DNA of 6,125 nucleotides from an uncultured Alphaproteobacteria bacterium (GTDB taxonomy: Bacteria; Pseudomonadota; Alphaproteobacteria; Rs-D84), in assembly GCA_937900435.1 (NCBI GenBank), contig CALCEG010000177.1, positions 1-6,125 on the forward strand, given 5' to 3'. This document shows, one piece after another, positions 1 to 3,376 of the stretch. A program made the translations under genes and the position numbers. The first letter of the stretch is position 1, and each line of letters opens with the position of its first letter. The notes beneath the pieces are model-generated. The model was not told the DNA's origin. It did no database searches and saw only the letters and a program-made list of their open reading frames with translations.

Positions 1-456
1 CATCCTACCAAACCTTGTGTATGCAACCCAGGCCAAGTTCACCGTTACCTCAATCGAATATCTGGTCCTTTATTAGACAGAATTGATTTGCACGTTGATG
101 TTGATGCAGTAAACCCATGGGAAATGGCAACTGATACCGCACCACGCGAAACCAGTTCGGTTATTCGTGCGCGTGTTATTGCTGCGCGTGAACGCCAGAT
201 TGCGCGCCAGGGCAGGGTAAACGCCTTGCTGGATGGCCCAGAACTGGAACGCTTTGCCGCGCTTAGCGAAGATTTAACCACCTTTTTAAACGCTGCCGCC
301 GAAAAGATGGGAATGTCTGCACGCGGCTATAATCGCATAAAGCGTTTAGCGCGCACAATCGCAGATTTACGCGGTTCTGATAATATAGAAATGTCTGATT
401 TAGCCGAGGCTTTATCCTATCGCCCCATTAATCGTGGCAAGTACGGTGTAAAATAA
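1..456 (+). CDS. comM: ComM/YifB-family AAA+ ATPase (Mg-chelatase-like), C-terminal part, 5' truncated
   Basis: The reading frame is open from base 1 and gives 151 residues before TAA; the start lies upstream of the window. Visible first is the end of the AAA+ core: a PCVCNPGQ segment (a CxC of the family's cysteine cluster), then RYLNRISGPLLDRIDLHV, a hallmark of ComM/YifB proteins. The C-terminal Mg_chelatase_C domain follows (about residues 48-147), with SSVIRARVIAARERQ, FLNAAAEKMGMSARGYNRI and RTIADLRGSDNI, ending at LAEALSYR. Family knowledge: ComM is a cytoplasmic hexameric helicase that promotes branch migration during natural transformation; in many bacteria it is annotated only as YifB or Mg-chelatase-like and is not a true chelatase subunit. 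The Walker A and B motifs would lie upstream and cannot be checked. It converges on corA, with 11 bp between the stops. The family call is very sure; the role in this organism is inferred. Confidence 0.95.
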   Translation, partial: HPTKPCVCNPGQVHRYLNRISGPLLDRIDLHVDVDAVNPWEMATDTAPRETSSVIRARVIAARERQIARQGRVNALLDGPELERFAALSEDLTTFLNAAAEKMGMSARGYNRIKRLARTIADLRGSDNIEMSDLAEALSYRPINRGKYGVK

Positions 457-467
457 ATATTATCACA

Positions 468-1352
468 TCAAATAATTTTGCGTTTAATGACACTGAACAT
501 CGCAAACCCCAGCAGCAAAACCATAATAAAGACAAATACTGCGGTTGCGGTTTCGTGGTATTGTGCAAATGGCAATTCCAGATTCATACCATAATACCCA
601 ACGATTACGGTTGGAATAACCAGCAAAATATTCCACATTGTCAGTCGATTAATATTAGTGTTCGAATCCATATTAATCACGCTTTCGAAAGTTTCTTTGA
701 TTGATTTCAGCATTTTACTGTATGACGATACGACTTCAGTTGCCTGGGACAGTTCGATTCTTGCATCTTCGGCCAGTTCTTGTGCTTCATCTGTTTTTAC
801 GAAACCGCGAACTTTTTCTAATTTATCCAGCACTGCCGCATTACCGCGTATTCCAGCCATATACAGCGTATAACTGTTTTCGACTTCTAACAAGTCCATT
901 AATTCTTTTTTTCTGATACGTTCTTGCAGTATTTTTTTTGAAGCCAACATACGTTTGTTCAGTTCTTTTAACATACGCAGGTATGATTCAGCGATATAAT
1001 ATATGATATTCAAGATAAATTCTTCGCGTGATGTTTTTTCAGACTTTTTTATTCTGTCCAACAGGTCGCATCTTTTTCGACAGACTGTGATAACACGATT
1101 TGCAGAATATATGATTGACAGCGGTTCTGTGTGCCACAGTGTATCATTTTCGCGATTAATGATTGGAAAGCGGACAATTATAACCTTGTAATCATCTTCG
1201 ACTTCCAGTCGTGGTTGTTCATCTGGGTCCAAGATGTCAGATATCGTATCTTCATCAATTTTATATTCTATCTGCAGTTTTTCAAAGTCTTCGTGGTCAG
1301 GATTGCCAACATTTATCCATGAAAAAGTTTCTAGTTTTTCTGTGACGAACAT
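468..1352 (-). CDS. corA: CorA-family magnesium/divalent cation transporter
   Basis: Encodes 294 residues ending in TGA, close to the usual 300-320. Layout fits CorA: an acidic N-terminal cytosolic domain (about 1-100), a long charged helical stalk (about 105-235, rich in K, E and R), then two C-terminal membrane segments (about 238-254 and 269-288). The signature YGMN (G255-M256-N257) ends the first membrane helix and forms the selectivity filter in the pentameric family; a short LELPFAQYHETAT loop and a basic KRK tail follow. Family role: passive Mg2+ (also Co2+/Ni2+) influx across the inner membrane. I chose the ATG at 1352 because AAAGGGGG lies 7 nt upstream; a TTG two codons earlier is only 1 nt from that site. 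It has its own promoter, converges with comM, and diverges from the gene at 1498. The NILLVIPTVIVGYYGMN helix resembles the compact CorA group common in Gram-positives more than E. coli CorA. Exact ion preference cannot be told. Confidence 0.95.
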   Translation of the reverse strand: MFVTEKLETFSWINVGNPDHEDFEKLQIEYKIDEDTISDILDPDEQPRLEVEDDYKVIIVRFPIINRENDTLWHTEPLSIIYSANRVITVCRKRCDLLDRIKKSEKTSREEFILNIIYYIAESYLRMLKELNKRMLASKKILQERIRKKELMDLLEVENSYTLYMAGIRGNAAVLDKLEKVRGFVKTDEAQELAEDARIELSQATEVVSSYSKMLKSIKETFESVINMDSNTNINRLTMWNILLVIPTVIVGYYGMNLELPFAQYHETATAVFVFIMVLLLGFAMFSVIKRKII

Positions 1353-1359
1353 TTGCAAA

Positions 1360-1367
1360 CCCCCTTT
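1360..1367 (-). promoter_or_regulatory. Ribosome binding site deciding the corA start
   Basis: On the minus strand AAAGGGGG is followed by 7 nt and then the ATG at 1352-1350. The alternative in-frame TTG at 1358-1356 lies just 1 nt from the G-run and is therefore unlikely to be the start. Confidence 0.75.
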
Positions 1368-1387
1368 GGTAAAACATCAATGGTAAT

Positions 1388-1416
1388 ATAATAGACTTTT
1401 TTTTTATGATTTTCAA
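1388..1416 (-). promoter_or_regulatory. Predicted sigma70-type promoter of corA
   Basis: On the minus strand the -35 box TTGAAA (1416-1411, 5 of 6 to consensus) is separated by exactly 17 bp from the -10 box TATTAT (1393-1388, 5 of 6). Transcription would start near 1381, giving a leader of about 30 nt. That is too short for an M-box type Mg2+ riboswitch, so if corA is regulated it is probably not by a leader RNA of that kind. Confidence 0.65.
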
Positions 1417-1451
1417 TATAAATGGGAATTTAAAACTATATTCTGCGGATG

Positions 1452-1467
1452 GCTAAAATGCTAAAAT
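1452..1467 (+). promoter_or_regulatory. Candidate extended -10 promoter within a tandem 8-bp repeat
   Basis: GCTAAAAT occurs twice in direct tandem (1452-1459 and 1460-1467). The second copy forms TGCTAAAAT, an extended -10 element (TGn before TAAAAT at 1462-1467). No good -35 is found 16-18 bp upstream (TATTCT at best). Transcription would start near 1474, about 24 nt before the ATG at 1498. The tandem copies may simply offer two overlapping -10 boxes. Confidence 0.4.
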
Positions 1468-1497
1468 CATAAAAACAAGACAAACAAAGGACAAATA

Positions 1498-1941
1498 ATG
1501 GCCAAATTCCAGACCAACACAACGGCATTTACGATTGCGCACTATATATTTTTATTTTTCGTGATGTTTTTTTGCATTGCGATAATCGCGTGGGTTTTAG
1601 TGAAACAAAATAACAGCAATCCAACAAATAATATTTCTGGGAACGTTTTACATATCAGTGGCGATTCCCCCTGTGTTCAGCGCACAATACGCACAGTGAA
1701 ACAGATGTGGGAATACGACCCACGCGCAGTCCCCGAAAAATATTGGGAAATTGCGATGGAATATATGAATCAAACCGCAGACAAGCGCACATACGGTTTA
1801 TGCCAAGATGTTTTTTATATTTGTTCCCCAGGCGCAGTTTTGCGTGATTGTAATCCTTGCATTGTTCCGATGGCGCGTGATTATGCACAGCAAGCCCATA
1901 TTGCCGATATGATAATGTCTAATTGTGGTATCAATGAATAG
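1498..1941 (+). CDS. Unrecognised membrane-anchored protein with six extracytoplasmic cysteines
   Basis: I do not recognise this 147-residue protein. ATG at 1498 is supported by AAAGGA 6 nt upstream; it ends in TAG. Residues 1-11 are polar, about 12-35 form one strongly hydrophobic helix (many F, I and V), then K36 and an Asn/Ser-rich linker (37-48). No signal-peptidase or lipoprotein site is evident, so it is probably a bitopic inner-membrane protein with its C-terminal domain in the periplasm. That domain holds six cysteines (C59, C102, C109, C118, C121, C143), the central ones as CxxxxxxC and DCNPC, which could form three disulfides; C26 lies in the membrane helix. Several Trp and Tyr suggest a folded domain. 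It is transcribed alone: divergent from corA, and closed by a strong terminator just after the stop. Codon use looks like that of its neighbours. A real gene with confidence; function unknown. Confidence 0.85.
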   Translation: MAKFQTNTTAFTIAHYIFLFFVMFFCIAIIAWVLVKQNNSNPTNNISGNVLHISGDSPCVQRTIRTVKQMWEYDPRAVPEKYWEIAMEYMNQTADKRTYGLCQDVFYICSPGAVLRDCNPCIVPMARDYAQQAHIADMIMSNCGINE

Positions 1942-1949
1942 CCCTGAAC

Positions 1950-1977
1950 AAAAAAACCGCCAAAAAGGCGGTTTTTT
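1950..1977. terminator. Bidirectional intrinsic terminator
   Basis: A7-CCGCC-AAAAA-GGCGG-T6: a five-pair all-GC stem (1957-1961 with 1967-1971), extendable by A-T pairs, with an A5 loop. On the plus strand T6 follows the stem 9 nt after the TAG at 1941; on the minus strand T7 follows. It thus serves both the membrane protein gene ending at 1941 and the convergent gene ending at 1991. Confidence 0.92.
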
Positions 1978-1990
1978 ACAAGAAACAAAA

Positions 1991-2452
1991 TTATCTTGTT
2001 TTGCTTTGTTGCAAAGCGCTGATAATTTTACCTACATTGACTTTTTTCTTGATGTTTTGCAATACAGCATTGCGGAAATCTGGTCTTTTCTGGTTTTGCA
2101 ACAGGTTGGCATCTGTAGCTATGCACATAGATTGTAATTTTGTGCAACCGTCAAAACTGACCCCTTCTGAACGCATTAACCAATCTGACCAAACCCCGCA
2201 AGAATTTTTTGCACGAATCCAGTTGTAAGAACCTTTGGCTGCAGGAACTGGTTTGCCGGCTTCTGCAAAGCGTCCTTTTGTGCTGGATTGCATAACTTGA
2301 ATTTCTTCAAAATCTTTACCCAATGCATTAACTGTTTGTGTTTGAATTTGTATGCCATGATAAAATGTTGCTGGCTTTCCTGAAACGAAGATACCATCTG
2401 CTTTGATTTGCAAGATGTGTCCTTGTTCTAACCATTTTTGAACTTGTGTCAT
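1991..2452 (-). CDS. Unrecognised soluble protein, 153 residues
   Basis: I do not recognise this protein. ATG at 2452 is preceded by AAAGAGG with a 7-nt gap, and it ends in TAA 13 bp from a shared bidirectional terminator, so the unit is well bounded. There is no signal peptide or membrane segment; it should be cytoplasmic. The N-terminal third is moderately polar (MTQVQKWLEQGH, then a GIFVSGKPATFYHGIQIQ stretch that could be beta-rich). The middle holds an aromatic patch with W78, W88 and W91 around SCGVWSDW, and three cysteines (C85, C103, C110). The C-terminus (about 121-153) is basic and probably helical, with KKK at 135-137. It lies downstream of tRNA-Pro on the same strand but has a candidate promoter of its own. 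A nucleic-acid contact through the basic tail is only a guess. Gene reality fairly sure; function unknown. Confidence 0.8.
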   Translation of the reverse strand: MTQVQKWLEQGHILQIKADGIFVSGKPATFYHGIQIQTQTVNALGKDFEEIQVMQSSTKGRFAEAGKPVPAAKGSYNWIRAKNSCGVWSDWLMRSEGVSFDGCTKLQSMCIATDANLLQNQKRPDFRNAVLQNIKKKVNVGKIISALQQSKTR

Positions 2453-2489
2453 TGTATAACCTCTTTGGTTTGTATGTTGGACTAAGAAC

Positions 2490-2516
2490 CGTATAGTACG
2501 AAATAAAAAACGTCAA
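2490..2516 (-). promoter_or_regulatory. Candidate promoter of the 153-residue protein gene
   Basis: On the minus strand TTGACG (2516-2511; CTTGAC if shifted by one) is followed after 15 bp by TATACG (2495-2490; CTATAC if shifted). Both boxes resemble the CTTGAC/CTATAT pattern of alphaproteobacterial housekeeping promoters, but the spacer is about 2 bp short. Read-through from the tRNA upstream is an alternative, although a T-rich stretch after the tRNA argues against it. Confidence 0.4.
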
Positions 2517-2545
2517 GTTATTTTTGAAAAAATAAAACAAAAAAA

Positions 2546-2622
2546 TGGTCGGGGTGACAAGAATCGAACTTGCGACCCCTTGCACCCCATGCAAGTACTC
2601 TACCAGGCTGAGCTACACCCCG
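2546..2622 (-). tRNA. tRNA-Pro(GGG)
   Basis: A full 77-nt cloverleaf on the minus strand. Acceptor CGGGGTG pairs with CACCCCG, then discriminator A and encoded CCA (2548-2546). The D-arm contains AGCCTGGTA; the anticodon stem CTTGC/GCAAG encloses loop ATGGGGT with anticodon GGG at 2588-2586; the T-arm is GCAAG-TTCGATT-CTTGT with one G-U pair. The C1-G72 pair with A73 is typical of bacterial tRNA-Pro. It should read CCC and CCU. After CCA comes T7 and a long T-rich run (about 2545-2527), which may end the transcript. It has its own promoter. Confidence 0.97.
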
Positions 2623-2634
2623 ACAACGCGGTTC

Positions 2635-2663
2635 ATTCTATAATTAATCGATAAAAAACTCAA
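2635..2663 (-). promoter_or_regulatory. Predicted promoter of tRNA-Pro
   Basis: On the minus strand the -35 box TTGAGT (2663-2658) and the -10 box TAGAAT (2640-2635) are 17 bp apart. The start would fall near 2628, about 6 nt before the mature tRNA 5' end. The stretch after the -10 includes a GC-rich CCGCG, like the discriminators of growth-rate-controlled stable-RNA promoters. One copy of a 13-bp repeat occupies the spacer. Confidence 0.6.
2644..2656 (+). repeat. 13-bp direct repeat, copy 1
   Basis: TTAATCGATAAAA, repeated exactly at 2705-2717. This copy lies in the spacer of the tRNA-Pro promoter. Its core ATCGAT is palindromic. It could be a shared regulator site, or a chance match in AT-rich DNA. 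Confidence 0.5.
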
Positions 2664-2679
2664 TACTTTTTTTTGGGAA

Positions 2680-2691
2680 AATACGCGTATT
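2680..2691. promoter_or_regulatory. 12-bp perfect palindrome, possible operator
   Basis: AATACGCGTATT is a perfect inverted repeat midway between the two divergent promoters and overlaps the first two bases of the proposed -35 box of the mini-gene promoter (TTGTGC, 2690-2695). A dimeric regulator binding here could control the mini-gene. No known operator consensus is recognised. Confidence 0.3.
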
Positions 2692-2718
2692 GTGCAGTTT
2701 TTGTTTAATCGATAAAAT
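2690..2718 (+). promoter_or_regulatory. Predicted promoter of the cysteine-rich mini-gene
   Basis: The -35 box TTGTGC (2690-2695) and the -10 box TAAAAT (2713-2718) are spaced 17 bp apart. Transcription would start near 2725, giving a leader of about 40 nt that includes the 8-bp palindrome GTCCGGAC (2726-2733). Confidence 0.5.
2705..2717 (+). repeat. 13-bp direct repeat, copy 2
   Basis: TTAATCGATAAAA, identical to 2644-2656 and 61 bp from it (start to start). Its right end overlaps the -10 box of the mini-gene promoter, so a protein bound here would affect that promoter directly. Confidence 0.5.
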
Positions 2719-2764
2719 ATATTACGTCCGGACACAAACTAACAACAAACATAAAGGATAAAAA

Positions 2765-2869
2765 ATGTCAAAGACCGAAAACAAAAATGGAAAATGCAAA
2801 AACTGTTCTGGTATGCACGACAAGTGCGACAAGAAAATGGGCGCACCAAGGCCAGATTGCAAAAAGTAA
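2765..2869 (+). CDS. Small lysine- and cysteine-rich protein, 34 residues
   Basis: A short open frame, ATG to TAA, that has everything a gene needs: a candidate promoter 47 bp upstream, AAAGGA 6 nt before the ATG, and a strong intrinsic terminator 4 nt after the stop. The product has nine lysines and four cysteines (C11, C14, C21, C32) arranged CxxC, x6, C, x10, C, with a GMHDKC stretch adding His18 and Met17. It has no hydrophobic segment and should be a small soluble basic protein. Four cysteines in so short a chain suggest metal binding (zinc-knuckle or metallothionein-like) or a redox role; this is inference, as I recognise no family. It stands alone between the divergent tRNA-Pro and acpS. 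Confidence 0.75.
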   Translation: MSKTENKNGKCKNCSGMHDKCDKKMGAPRPDCKK

Positions 2870-2873
2870 AATA

Positions 2874-2899
2874 CCGCTCTGATGAGCGGATTTCTTTTT
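2874..2899 (+). terminator. Intrinsic terminator of the mini-gene
   Basis: CCGCTC (2874-2879), a TGAT loop and GAGCGG (2884-2889) form a six-pair perfect stem. ATTTCTTTTT follows. It begins 4 nt after the mini-gene stop and separates it from acpS. Confidence 0.88.
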
Positions 2900-2913
2900 A
2901 GTGTATTTTCTGC

Positions 2914-2943
2914 TTGCACGAATCGCTTATTTATTATTAGTAT
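2914..2943 (+). promoter_or_regulatory. Weak candidate promoter of acpS
   Basis: TTGCAC (2914-2919) and TAGTAT (2938-2943) are 18 bp apart. The preceding gene is closed by a terminator, so acpS needs a start signal in this interval. Both boxes are imperfect and other placements in this AT-rich stretch are possible. Confidence 0.35.
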
Positions 2944-2965
2944 GCGTTATCAAGCATATTTACCT

Positions 2966-2972
2966 AAGGGAG
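2966..2972 (+). promoter_or_regulatory. Ribosome binding site fixing the GTG start of acpS
   Basis: AAGGGAG lies 6 nt before GTG at 2979-2981. The frame is open further upstream, but homology to AcpS begins exactly at this GTG. Confidence 0.8.
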
Positions 2973-2978
2973 TCTTTC

Positions 2979-3356
2979 GTGATAATCGGAATAGGGATAG
3001 ATTTAGTCGAATGTAACCGTTTCTTAGATTGGTCAGCATTTAAAAAGCAACGCATATTTACAAAAAAAGAACTGGAATATGCGGACAATGATAACGCAAA
3101 TTCTGAACGTCATCTGGCAAATTTTTGGGCCGCGCGCGAGGCTTTTTTAAAAGCAATCGGCACTGGTTTTGGCGAAGATATTTCGTTTTCGGATGTTTCT
3201 GTTGTGCACAATGATGCTGGTCGCCCAGAATTACAGATTTCAGGTGGCGCAAAGTCTGCATTAAAAGATATCGCTGGCGATGATGCTAAAATATTCTTGT
3301 CATTAACAGACCAGGGTGAATATTGTGCAGCAATGGTTGTAATCGAAGCAAAATAA
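2979..3356 (+). CDS. acpS: Holo-[acyl-carrier-protein] synthase (AcpS)
   Basis: Encodes 125 residues, matching the family's usual length (E. coli 126). AcpS moves the 4'-phosphopantetheine group from coenzyme A to a serine of acyl carrier protein, activating it for fatty acid synthesis in the cytoplasm; it acts as a trimer and needs Mg2+. Visible motifs: N-terminal IGIGIDLVE with the Mg-binding Asp8, and WAAREAFLKAIGTGF, equivalent to FAVKEAAAKAFGTG of E. coli (Glu of the REA triplet binds metal; Arg replaces the usual Lys). FLSLTDQGEYCAAMVVIE is the proteobacterial-type C-terminal strand. GTG is the start because AAGGGAG sits 6 nt upstream and family similarity begins there. The mini-gene's terminator precedes it, so it is probably monocistronic. 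Its stop codon lies inside its own terminator stem, and it is convergent with polA with an 18-bp gap. Confidence 0.96.
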   Translation: MIIGIGIDLVECNRFLDWSAFKKQRIFTKKELEYADNDNANSERHLANFWAAREAFLKAIGTGFGEDISFSDVSVVHNDAGRPELQISGGAKSALKDIAGDDAKIFLSLTDQGEYCAAMVVIEAK

Positions 3357-3376
3357 GAAATTATTTTGCTTTTTTT
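3347..3376 (+). terminator. Intrinsic terminator of acpS, overlapping its stop codon
   Basis: AGCAAAATAA (3347-3356) pairs perfectly with TTATTTTGCT (3361-3370) around a GAAA loop, then T6. The acpS TAA forms the top of the left arm. The stem is AT-rich (two GC pairs), so weaker than the others here. On the minus strand no T-run follows, so it is not an obvious terminator for polA; the T-run also covers the first two bases of the polA stop (3375-3377). Confidence 0.75.

Noticed and set aside
457..480. AT-rich hairpin ATTAT/ATAAT between comM and corA as a terminator
   Set aside because: The stem is only five A-T pairs with a loop of about 8 nt and no clear T-run on either strand, so it cannot be supported.
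1387..1392. Perfect TATAAT on the plus strand between corA and the gene at 1498
   Set aside because: No matching -35 lies upstream (CTTTGG at 17 bp) and it is over 100 bp from the plus-strand start codon. The same bases are better explained as the corA -10 on the other strand.
1512..1578. Possible lipoprotein signal peptide around the Cys at residue 26 of the membrane protein
   Set aside because: The residues before the cysteine are MFF, not a lipobox with a small residue before Cys, and the hydrophobic run continues well past it, as expected for a membrane anchor.
2722..2919. Minus-strand open frame of 65 codons over the mini-gene
   Set aside because: It runs across the mini-gene terminator and its promoter leader, with no ribosome site; the plus-strand frame has much better signals.
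2901..2978. Upstream extension of the acpS frame by 26 codons
   Set aside because: Similarity to AcpS begins at the GTG at 2979, which has a correctly spaced ribosome site; the upstream codons overlap the probable promoter.
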